From Rhodoferax sp. (GTDB lineage: Bacteria; Pseudomonadota; Gammaproteobacteria; Burkholderiales; Burkholderiaceae_C), in the NCBI RefSeq assembly GCF_028714215.1, contig NZ_JAQTMS010000023.1:1-64000 (forward strand): a stretch of 64,000 nt of DNA, read 5' to 3'. How positions within the stretch are numbered: position 1 is the stretch's first letter; the number at the start of each line of letters is the position of its first letter. This document shows positions 37,433-44,185 of this stretch, piece by piece. The notes under the pieces are model-generated. The model was not told where the DNA came from and made no database searches. It saw nothing but the letters and a program-made list of their open reading frames with translations. The position numbers were made by a program, and so were the translations under genes.

Positions 37433-38086
37433 TTAGCCACCGCTGAACTTACTGAGCAAGAACTGCTCAACAAAGCCAATGACGCTGCTTACATCCGGCT
37501 CGGAAAGCTTCACCCATTCGGCGTGCATTGCTGCATTTCTAATCCGAGGCATGGCATCCAAAAGTGACTTCTGAGCCCCTGACACTAAGCCGGAGGTTTT
37601 TAGCGCATTCACCACCTCTTGCATCGTCTTGTCCGCGATCAGCAGGTTGTTTGCGATGGCGAAGCGTTTGAGCGCGTCCTCCAGGGCGGCACAAGCAAGA
37701 ACTGCGGCTACATCCTTGTGCCCCTCAGATAGCGATTTCCGAGCAAGCGCGACGAAGTCTCCAAAAACCTCTCCAGAAACACGAAGATCCACGTCGAAAA
37801 CATAGCCGCCTAAGAAGTCTTCGCTCGCGCTTCGGAAAACTGCGCCCAGGGCGCCGACGTCGTGGTCACTTCCCTGACAAGCGGTGTACAGCGAAACGAA
37901 ATTCGTGTAGTGCGGAGAAGCATCTCCAAAGGCTGCACGAATGAGGCTTTGTGCACTGGTGGCCCACTGCCTCCATTGCCCGTGTTTGGAATAGCTCCGT
38001 CCCATGCCGCCGCTTTCAGTGAACGTGATTTCGCCAAAGCTTTTTGCAAGCTCAGCAAATCGACGTGCAAAAGTCTCGGTGATCAT
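37433..38086 (-). CDS. HEPN-type domain protein, C-terminal
   Basis: 217 residues of unknown family. The C-terminal half is helical and contains RNAAMH (~183-188), fitting the R-x4-6-H signature of HEPN nucleases. It is preceded by a typical HEPN four-helix pattern (AAVLACAALEDALKRFA..). The N-terminal half has no recognised motif. It starts 25 bp after the HigA-like antitoxin stop on the same strand, so it is probably the third gene of that operon. HEPN RNases are common in toxin-antitoxin and abortive-infection loci; RNase activity here is inference. Confidence 0.7.
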   Translation of the reverse strand: MITETFARRFAELAKSFGEITFTESGGMGRSYSKHGQWRQWATSAQSLIRAAFGDASPHYTNFVSLYTACQGSDHDVGALGAVFRSASEDFLGGYVFDVDLRVSGEVFGDFVALARKSLSEGHKDVAAVLACAALEDALKRFAIANNLLIADKTMQEVVNALKTSGLVSGAQKSLLDAMPRIRNAAMHAEWVKLSEPDVSSVIGFVEQFLLSKFSGG

Positions 38087-38111
38087 GGGGCGGCTAGCTG
38101 GGGCGAAACTG

Positions 38112-38414
38112 TCATGCCGCGTGGGCGGGCGCCACGCTCAGGCGCAGCCCCACCGCGTGCAACACCTTGTGAACCGTGGTCAGTGTCGGGTTACCCTCGG
38201 CACTCAATGCCTTGAATAGCATCTTATCGCCCACGGCGGCACGGCGTGCTACTTCTGCCATGCCGTGAGCCTTGGCAACGTGTCGCAGTGCCACCAGCAA
38301 CGCAGCGGGGTCGTCCAATTCCATGACAGCCTCGATATAGGCGGCTGCTTCCACTGGGTCTTTCAGCATGGGCAGCAGAGTTTCTTCATAGCTCGCATCC
38401 CGCGGTGCATTCAT
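38112..38414 (-). CDS. HigA-like antitoxin (helix-turn-helix)
   Basis: 100 residues resembling the 'addiction module antidote' family that pairs with Gp49/HigB-type toxins. The helix-turn-helix region MAEVARRAAVGDKMLFKALS is followed by EGNPTLTTVHKVLHAVGLRL. The start codon overlaps the toxin stop by four bases (ATGA). Antitoxins of this type bind the toxin and repress the operon. Confidence 0.88.
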   Translation of the reverse strand: MNAPRDASYEETLLPMLKDPVEAAAYIEAVMELDDPAALLVALRHVAKAHGMAEVARRAAVGDKMLFKALSAEGNPTLTTVHKVLHAVGLRLSVAPAHAA

Positions 38415-38734
38415 GTTCTACCCCTTTGTTTCCAGTCGTTCAAATAATCAACAGCCTGCTTTATGGCGCGTTTCTGGTCGGCCTTGTCACTGCCACATAG
38501 CAGCAACACTACCACCGGGCCTTGCCTGCTCAGGTACACCCTGTAGCCCGGTCCTACGTCAACCTTCAATTCCTGCACGCCATCACGCACAGGCTTGCAG
38601 TCGCCAAAATTTCCAGCCACCACACGCGCCAGCCTTGCAATGATGCTTTTCTGACCAGCTTTGTCCTGCATGGCATACAGCCACTCCCGAAACGGTATTC
38701 TTCCGTTTACGTCGATATAGTTGACGAGATCCAT
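38411..38734 (-). CDS. HigB/RelE-type toxin (Gp49-like)
   Basis: 107 residues with the compact beta-rich pattern of RelE/HigB-like killer proteins: GRIPFREWLYAMQDKAGQKS, VQELKVDVGPGYRVYLSRQ and LCGSDKADQKRAIKQAVDYL. Members cleave mRNA on the ribosome. The toxin-first order with a 4-bp overlap into the antitoxin is typical of higBA. The AT-rich segment GTATCTTAAATCGTAC (38740-38755) just upstream is a likely operator. Confidence 0.9.
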   Translation of the reverse strand: MDLVNYIDVNGRIPFREWLYAMQDKAGQKSIIARLARVVAGNFGDCKPVRDGVQELKVDVGPGYRVYLSRQGPVVVLLLCGSDKADQKRAIKQAVDYLNDWKQRGRT

Positions 38735-38764
38735 AATGGTATCTTAAATCGTACTACCCTGCAC

Positions 38765-39016
38765 CTACTTTTCGTCGGGGATGGTGCGGGGTTGCTGTAG
38801 CGCGCCCTCCAGCGCCTGCTTGTACTGCTGCTGAAGTTGCTGGGGCTGCTCGCGTACCGTCGCCGCCGGGGTACTGGCCGAACCTTGCGGATCGGTGGCC
38901 ATGGGGACTTGCAGCGCAGGCAGCATTTGCTGCGTAGAGGTCAGTTGTTTTTTCACCAGAACACCCACGATGGCCAAGCACAGGAGAAGTCCCAGCAGGC
39001 CAAAGATTCCCTTCAT
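38765..39016 (-). CDS. small single-span membrane protein
   Basis: 83 residues. It begins MKGIFGLLGLLLCLAIVGVL, one membrane helix, followed by a Gln/Pro-rich exposed tail (EQPQQLQQQYKQALEGALQQ). AAAGGA lies upstream of the ATG at 39016. No function is recognised. It may be a core gene flanking the tRNA-Ser locus rather than island cargo, as its base composition is like the core. Confidence 0.6.
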   Translation of the reverse strand: MKGIFGLLGLLLCLAIVGVLVKKQLTSTQQMLPALQVPMATDPQGSASTPAATVREQPQQLQQQYKQALEGALQQPRTIPDEK

Positions 39017-39244
39017 GGTGCAATTCCTTTTACTGTCATGCCGACGCCACCGGCAAAGATATGGGAGCGCATCAACTCGCGCGCAAGCAACTGGCCATTG
39101 CCGGCGAACTGGCATGACGGGTACATGGACATGACTCCAGTATCCAACAGAAAACATGTCACGCCAAATACACCGTCAACGAAGCGCATACTGTTGCGAC
39201 AAAATAGCAACTTAACCATCCAAGCCACTTAGACAGGACACGCC

Positions 39245-39499
39245 ATGAAAACGGAAGACTTGATTCTTGCGGCCCAGGTGCGCGAACTGGCGGCGGAACT
39301 GCGCCAACAACACGCCTACAACACCAAGAAAGAAATGGAAGCCAGACTGCCACCGGAGCAGCATGAGTCGCTGGAGGACTTCATGGAAAAATACCGGGCA
39401 GCGCACTCCATCATGAAGTTCGTGCCAGAAGCCATGCACAAGCTGGAGAAGGTGTCCGAGGTGATTCAGACCTACCTCAAGACACACCCAGGAACGTGA
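39245..39499 (+). CDS. small helical protein, unknown
   Basis: 84 residues, predicted almost wholly helical and charged (LILAAQVRELAAELRQQHAY, ARLPPEQHESLEDFMEKYRA). There is no signal peptide, membrane span or recognised domain. GGACA stands before the ATG. It lies just outside the att copy at 39567, so it probably belongs to the ancestral chromosome. Confidence 0.6.
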   Translation: MKTEDLILAAQVRELAAELRQQHAYNTKKEMEARLPPEQHESLEDFMEKYRAAHSIMKFVPEAMHKLEKVSEVIQTYLKTHPGT

Positions 39500-39514
39500 C
39501 CTGGTGCCTGCGAC

Positions 39515-39554
39515 ACAAAAAATAAAACCCGCGAACCTGACGGGTCGCGGGTTT
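39515..39554 (-). terminator. probable ancestral terminator of tRNA-Ser, now displaced
   Basis: A 10-bp stem AAACCCGCGA/TCGCGGGTTT reads on the minus strand into TTATTTTTTG. It sits 13 bp from a 14-bp copy of the tRNA-Ser 3' end, the distance expected if tRNA-Ser originally ended here. Confidence 0.8.
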
Positions 39555-39566
39555 CAAGGCTATCAC

Positions 39567-39580
39567 TGGCGGAAACGGAG
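39567..39580. repeat. attachment-site copy (att) of the tRNA-Ser 3' end
   Basis: TGGCGGAAACGGAG, identical to 44051-44064. The match ends on both sides (C/T on the left, T/G on the right). Confidence 0.85.
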
Positions 39581-39763
39581 TCCCCCTCCGCCTAACTTTA
39601 ATCGATTTCAACTACCCTCAACCATCCTCTCATTTTCCACATTCCCCAATGAAAGATAAGAAATACCGTCACTAACCTTAATCATGCGTTATCATCCTAC
39701 CGCGCATGGTTTGTTGGGTTAGATGTTGGGTTTATTTACGCTGTGCGTTTTCTGGAGCGCACC

Positions 39764-41002
39764 ATGCCAAAAATTGCACGTGAACTTTCCGCAATGGAGA
39801 TCAACCGCTTAAAAGCACCGGGGCTTGTTTCGGTTGGTGGCGTACCGGGGCTGAGTTTTCAGATCACCCCGACGGGGGCGAGATCATGGATATTGCGCGT
39901 CAAGATTGGCACTAAACGCCGCGATATGGGGTTGGGACCATTCCCAGGCGTAACCCTTGCTCAAGCCCGCGAAAAGGCCCGCCAAGCTCGCGAAACGATT
40001 GATCAGGGCCATGACCCCATCCTCAACCGCGAACGCGCCCGGAGCGAACTCCGTGCCGCACAGGCAAGCGCCATCACATTCGAGGACGCGGCTGATAAGT
40101 TCATCCAGAACAAGAAGGCCGAATGGAGCAACGAAAAGCACGCCTCACAATGGGTAGCCACCCTCGAAACCTACGCATTCCCAGTCAGTGGGAAGCTGCA
40201 CGTGCAAGACGTGCATGACGCGCATATCCTCAAGATTCTCGAACCCATCTGGGCAACGAAGACCGAGACTGCCACCCGCGTTCGTGGCCGTATTGAAAAC
40301 GTTCTGGACTGGGCGGCGGCGAAGAAATATCGCAAGGGAGAAAACCCTGCACGTTGGCGCGGGCATCTCGACAAACTACTGCCGGCACCCAAGAAAATAA
40401 CCAAAGTCGAACACCATCCGGCGGTGCCTGTTGACGACATCGCCAGCGTATATTCATCCCTGAAAGCCCGAAAGGGAGTTGCAGCCCGTGCTCTCGAATT
40501 CACACTTTTGACTGCGGCACGGTCGGGCGAAGTTCGCGGCGCGACATGGGCAGAATTTGATTTTGACAAGAGCCTGTGGGTCATCCCCGCAGAGCGCATG
40601 AAAGCGCGTGTCGAGCATAGAGTGCCTTTGACCGAATCGGCGGCAGACATCCTGCGTGCCCTTCCACGTCCTGATGGCAGTGAGTTTGTATTTGCAGCAC
40701 CACGTGGAGGTCAACTTTCCGACATGTCACTAACCGCCGTCATGCGCCGAATGGAGTTGACTGAAGTACCGCACGGGCTGCGGAGCACGTTTCGGGATTG
40801 GGCTGCGGAAAGAACCAACTTTCCACGCGACCTTGCCGAAAAGGCTCTGGCGCATACCCTCGAAAGCAAAGTCGAAAGTTCCTACCAACGCGGCGACATG
40901 CTGGAAAAGCGGCGCGTCATGATGGCAGCATGGGCTAAGTTTCTTGCCACGCCCGTGACCAAAGCATGCAACATCACGACACTGACGAGGCACGCGGCAT
41001 AA
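39764..41002 (+). CDS. int: P4-type tyrosine integrase
   Basis: 412 residues. The N-terminal DUF4102 arm-binding domain (ILRVKIGTKRRDMGLGPFPG) leads to a core-binding SAM-like region (~95-190) and a catalytic domain. The catalytic set is visible: Arg in TAARSGEVRGATW (~250), HGLRSTF (~336), AHTLES (~363) and the tyrosine nucleophile in SSYQRGDMLEKRR (~373). GGAG at 39754 supports the ATG at 39764. It lies 184 bp inside the left att copy and reads into the element, away from that end. Confidence 0.95.
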   Translation: MPKIARELSAMEINRLKAPGLVSVGGVPGLSFQITPTGARSWILRVKIGTKRRDMGLGPFPGVTLAQAREKARQARETIDQGHDPILNRERARSELRAAQASAITFEDAADKFIQNKKAEWSNEKHASQWVATLETYAFPVSGKLHVQDVHDAHILKILEPIWATKTETATRVRGRIENVLDWAAAKKYRKGENPARWRGHLDKLLPAPKKITKVEHHPAVPVDDIASVYSSLKARKGVAARALEFTLLTAARSGEVRGATWAEFDFDKSLWVIPAERMKARVEHRVPLTESAADILRALPRPDGSEFVFAAPRGGQLSDMSLTAVMRRMELTEVPHGLRSTFRDWAAERTNFPRDLAEKALAHTLESKVESSYQRGDMLEKRRVMMAAWAKFLATPVTKACNITTLTRHAA

Positions 41003-41190
41003 CGATATTTCCCACAATACGAAAGCTTGGAATTTCGAAAATCCAAATAGAAATATATTTTTCCTCTTAAGTCATTGAATTTAAATGATATTTTCAAGTC
41101 AACTACCGATTGAAACGAAGAATACGACGCCGCCTTACTACAATTTTCAGAGTGGTAATCAAGCCACGCTAACTAATTGAAAGTGACTTC

Positions 41191-41421
41191 ATGAGCAATC
41201 AGAGATGCACAGAGCAACTACAGACAGCACTCGTACTGCGTAAACGGCAAGCGGCAAGACTAATAGGAGTCAGCATCGCCACACTGGACAGATTGCGGGC
41301 CGCCGGTTCGTTCGTTCGTCCTATTCAACTTGGCGAACAGGCTATTGGTTTTTTGCGAAGCGACATAGAAAATTGGCTGGCATCGCGTCCACTTTGTAGC
41401 CACTTCGCGGAATCAATTTGA
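41191..41421 (+). CDS. AlpA-like helix-turn-helix regulator
   Basis: 76 residues. LVLRKRQAARLIGVSIATLD RLRAAG, then RPIQLGEQAIGFLRSDIENW and LASRP match the AlpA/MerR-like HTH_17 excisionase-regulator family. Such proteins control integrase and excision in P4-like elements. A 188-bp AT-rich spacer separates it from int. Confidence 0.88.
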   Translation: MSNQRCTEQLQTALVLRKRQAARLIGVSIATLDRLRAAGSFVRPIQLGEQAIGFLRSDIENWLASRPLCSHFAESI

Positions 41422-41461
41422 ACGCCCGGAACGACCACCCCAACGAACAAAAGGAAAATCT

Positions 41462-41638
41462 ATGACCCCCTGCCAAAACGAATGTTTCCGCGCCCAAAAA
41501 GTCGCGCAAGTTGAAAGCCTATTGGCGCAATGTCCGCAAGACGAAACCCCGCGCTATGAAAAACTGGGCGCCTTACTTGCCAAATTGGCGATGACCCCCT
41601 GCACGCAATTTTGCGATAACCAAAACGCGACCCATTGA
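41462..41638 (+). CDS. 58-residue Cys-rich protein, unknown
   Basis: MTPCQNECFRAQKVAQVESL opens the protein and MTPCTQFCDNQNATH closes it, so a TPCxxxC motif is present at each end, with one further Cys between. This could bind a metal. An AAGGAAAAT box lies just upstream of the ATG. It is spaced 40 bp from AlpA-like and 13 bp from the next gene, as in an operon. I do not recognise the family. Confidence 0.6.
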   Translation: MTPCQNECFRAQKVAQVESLLAQCPQDETPRYEKLGALLAKLAMTPCTQFCDNQNATH

Positions 41639-41651
41639 AAGAAAGAGCACC

Positions 41652-41924
41652 ATGCAAGTAATCGCTCACGAGGGTTCGCAAGAACTGGCTGACATTCTGG
41701 ATCAATCGGTCATTTTGGACATCGCCGACCACGGCGGCTTGAGAATGTACACCGTCGAGTGCAACGGTCAAGACGTGCTGATGTTTGCGGATGGGTCAAA
41801 TAACGCCTTCACCGTCTATCCAGACTCAAGTTTTGATGCCGAATTCGGGGGCTCGATTCACGACCAAGCACGGGCCATTATTCAGGAAGCTGCAAGCGAC
41901 GGCGATGACAAAATCTCTGCCTGA
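41652..41924 (+). CDS. 90-residue acidic protein, unknown
   Basis: MQVIAHEGSQELADILDQSV..., 90 residues, acidic (net negative, D/E-rich C-terminus ASDGDDKISA). No membrane span or known motif. GAAAGAAAGAGC lies upstream. Its last 20 bp overlap the start of the 308-residue gene, suggesting coupling. No function assigned. Confidence 0.62.
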   Translation: MQVIAHEGSQELADILDQSVILDIADHGGLRMYTVECNGQDVLMFADGSNNAFTVYPDSSFDAEFGGSIHDQARAIIQEAASDGDDKISA

Positions 41925-42831
41925 CGCTTTACCGTGGCACGAGGGGGCATATGTTGAAGCCGCAGACAAGCCCTCCGTTCACGGGCCATTGCTGGCAGAC
42001 GATACCGAGATTGTGTTTGATGACACAACCACCCGACGGAGCACCCCGGACACTGGTCTAAAAGATGTGCATTCAATCCCCCGTCTGTCAGCCCAAAAGA
42101 AAACCAGTGGCGACTCAAGTCGCTTCAAGAAAACCATGCTGGCGCTGCCAGACACCGACACACCAACCCTGATTTTGCGGATTGCCACGACAACGGACGC
42201 GCTAACCCTTTGGGCTCTGCACGCGACACTAGACAAACGAGAAATTGCACCCTGTCTGCGCTGGCCTCAAAACGACAGCACGCCGCAAATGAAATTCATT
42301 ACGTGGGTCGCCGACTTGCTTTGGTTTTGCAGGCGCAACCCAGACCACCACCCAAAATCCAAAGGCTACCAAAGGCTTTTGGCAGAAAAGCCCGCCGCGC
42401 ACGCATGGCACGAAAGAGCCTACTGGATGTTCGCGCGCCTCTATGGTCGCCGGTCGCTGGCGCACATCACCGCCGTGTCGCTGGCGCTGACTGACACGCA
42501 GCGGCAAGCCCTTATGACGCTGCCAACATCTTTGATGGTGACAGACCGACTAGAGCTTTCCCCAGACAGATATGAAGCGAAACGGGAACGCCTTTGCAGT
42601 TACGCAGTGGCACACCCAGACAAGTCCGGCACACACCGGCCGGAAGCGGTCGCAAACCGAAGGGTAAGGCTATGGCGTGTTCATGTACTGGCGGGGCGTA
42701 GCAAAACGGACACCGCCAAACACTGGCAATTACTGACGGGCCAAACAATCACAAGGCAAGCCGTCGCTAAGCAATTAGACACCACCGAGACAATTTTATG
42801 GAACCCAAAAAACGGGGCCAAAAATGAGTGA
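41905..42831 (+). CDS. 308-residue protein, unknown, possible replication/regulatory role
   Basis: Starts MTKSLPDALPWHEGAYVEAA inside the previous gene. The middle has WALHATLDKREIAPCLRWPQ and a Trp/Arg-rich helical stretch (ARLYGRRSLAHITAVSLALT). The C-terminal ~60 residues (KHWQLLTGQTITRQAVAKQL) look like a helix-turn-helix. It sits where small P4-like or plasmid-like elements carry a replication or regulatory gene, but no primase or Rep motif is visible. A hairpin lies 22 bp after the stop. Confidence 0.65.
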   Translation: MTKSLPDALPWHEGAYVEAADKPSVHGPLLADDTEIVFDDTTTRRSTPDTGLKDVHSIPRLSAQKKTSGDSSRFKKTMLALPDTDTPTLILRIATTTDALTLWALHATLDKREIAPCLRWPQNDSTPQMKFITWVADLLWFCRRNPDHHPKSKGYQRLLAEKPAAHAWHERAYWMFARLYGRRSLAHITAVSLALTDTQRQALMTLPTSLMVTDRLELSPDRYEAKRERLCSYAVAHPDKSGTHRPEAVANRRVRLWRVHVLAGRSKTDTAKHWQLLTGQTITRQAVAKQLDTTETILWNPKNGAKNE

Positions 42832-43538
42832 TTGCCGGAGCACGCCCCCCGCTGCCCTACCTTCGGTAGGGCTATAACAGTGCAACCCCATTGCAGCCTT
42901 ATTCCACGCGGGTTGAAGGGGTTGCGCCAAGTCCTCTGAGAAGGGGGTGCGCGTGATTCGCTGCGTGCAGCCCTTCGCGTCATCAAAAACGACCGCAAAC
43001 TGAACGACCGCAAACTGATCTAGTGGTCAACGAACTCCCGGACCGATGAAGCCTGGACCGCGTTTCAGTTGGAGGCTGGATTCTGAGACCGGATAGAAGA
43101 TTTTTTGGCGAGCACGGACCTTGATACCCCCACGCAGATCAACCACCCCCCGAAGCCCCTCATGTAGTTTTTTTCCTATTTTTCGACGTTGCGCTTATAG
43201 GTGGAGTGTCGCGCTGCTATAAGCAAACCCGCGAAGTCGCGGGAATGGTGCCTTTAAAAACACCATGCTTTTTCCATGAAAAAGACGAGTATTTTGAACA
43301 AAAGAAATTTCTTTACCAAGGGCTACCGTCAATGAACTGCGGGCGACAATTCGTATGTAACTGCCCTTGAGCGTTTCGAGAAGAGGAGACAGAAGAAGAA
43401 TTCCCCGACAAACCGATGGGATTTACCGCCGAGCTTGAGTAAAATTTAGCAAATCATCTTCAATTGATTATAAAACGATGTACTACATGTTACTATAATT
43501 GTTAACGCAAGCATTTTAGTATTTTGGAGCACAGTTAT
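42832..43538. other. non-coding stretch of the element
   Basis: About 700 bp without a convincing gene. It holds a hairpin at 42854-42872 (GCCCTAC/GTAGGGC), a two-copy 15-bp tandem repeat at 42989-43018, a hairpin CCCGCGAAGTCGCGGG (~43229-43244) and an AT-rich stretch 43441-43530 with TATAAT at 43494-43499 ahead of the 108-residue gene. This could be an origin, a regulatory RNA or a promoter region; none can be proven by eye. Confidence 0.5.
42989..43018. repeat. two-copy 15-bp tandem repeat
   Basis: ACGACCGCAAACTGA occurs at 42989-43003 and again at 43004-43018, head to tail without mismatch. Confidence 0.9.
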
Positions 43539-43865
43539 ATGACCGAGTCAGCGAAACCAACCAGTAGGTACCGCAATTTCGGAATCGCCATGCCACATGA
43601 CCGTGTCCCGGTGTTCGAGGCTCGTCTGCAAGCGCTCGGCATGAAAACACTTGGTGACTTGGCAACGGCATTCTGCCTTGCTGACGGCATGGTCGAGGCG
43701 CTAACACCAGTGATTGCTTCCTACAATACAAAGCTGGCCGGACGAAAGAGTGCAGCGGATAAACGCAAGGAAGCTGTCGAGTTGCTGAAAAGTCTTGACT
43801 CTAGCGCCCTGGATGAGCTGCTGGCGAAGTACAAGGCGCAGACCGAAGTCAGGACGCCGGAGTAA
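43539..43865 (+). CDS. 108-residue protein, unknown
   Basis: MTESAKPTSRYRNFGIAMPH..., 108 residues, with a Lys/Glu/Leu-rich helical C-terminus (DKRKEAVELLKSLDSSALDE). The ATG at 43539 has GGAG at 43526-43529 and a TATAAT at 43494. No recognised domain. The size, charge and own promoter would fit a DNA-binding regulator, but this is a guess. Confidence 0.65.
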   Translation: MTESAKPTSRYRNFGIAMPHDRVPVFEARLQALGMKTLGDLATAFCLADGMVEALTPVIASYNTKLAGRKSAADKRKEAVELLKSLDSSALDELLAKYKAQTEVRTPE

Positions 43866-44004
43866 GCCCGCATGGCAACCATGTCCCCCAACTGGTCAGA
43901 GATCACGATGCGCTGGTTGCGCACCAACTACCCTACCCCGACGCCCCAGTTACTTGAATTTCAACCATCTTTTTTATGTTGGGTAGGATGTAGGTTTTTA
44001 ACTC

Positions 44005-44051
44005 AATAAAAACAAAATACCCTTGCAAATCAATGACTTACAAGGGTATTT
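44005..44051 (-). terminator. element-encoded terminator of tRNA-Ser
   Basis: An 11-bp stem AAATACCCTTG/CAAGGGTATTT directly abuts the tRNA 3' end. On the minus strand it runs into TTGTTTTTAT. It replaces the displaced terminator at 39515-39554. Confidence 0.88.
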
Positions 44052-44143
44052 GGCGGAAACGGAGGGATTCGAACCCTCGATGAGGCTCTACACCCCATAC
44101 TCCCTTAGCAGGGGAGCACCTTCGGCCACTCGGTCACGTTTCC
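44051..44143 (-). tRNA. tRNA-Ser (GCT)
   Basis: 93 nt with encoded CCA and a long variable arm. The acceptor is GGAAACG/CGTTTCC. The anticodon arm CTCCC-CTGCTAA-GGGAG gives anticodon GCT, and the T-loop is TTCGAAT. It is the integration target of the 4.5-kb element. It follows lysC by 42 bp on the same strand. Confidence 0.97.
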
Positions 44144-44185
44144 TGAATTTTCAAGCCGCGATTATCTCACGTCTTGCCGCAAATT

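Larger units (their letters stand above)
39567..44050. mobile_element. 4.5-kb tRNA-Ser integrative element
   Basis: Bounded by 14-bp direct repeats TGGCGGAAACGGAG (39567-39580 and 44051-44064). The right copy is the 3' end of intact tRNA-Ser. Inside are a P4-type integrase next to the left repeat, an AlpA-like regulator, four further small or medium genes and ~700 bp of non-coding DNA. No conjugation, capsid or recognisable resistance genes are seen. It carries its own replacement tRNA terminator at the right end. Insertion moved the presumed original terminator to the left flank. Confidence 0.88.

Noticed and set aside
37310-37567. 85-codon plus-strand frame
   Set aside because: Overlaps the HEPN gene antisense, and its composition is not protein-like.
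39013-39228. 71-codon minus-strand frame overlapping the start of the small membrane protein by ATGA
   Set aside because: Has no recognisable sequence and includes the promoter region of the next gene. The overlap may be chance, though a leader peptide cannot be excluded.
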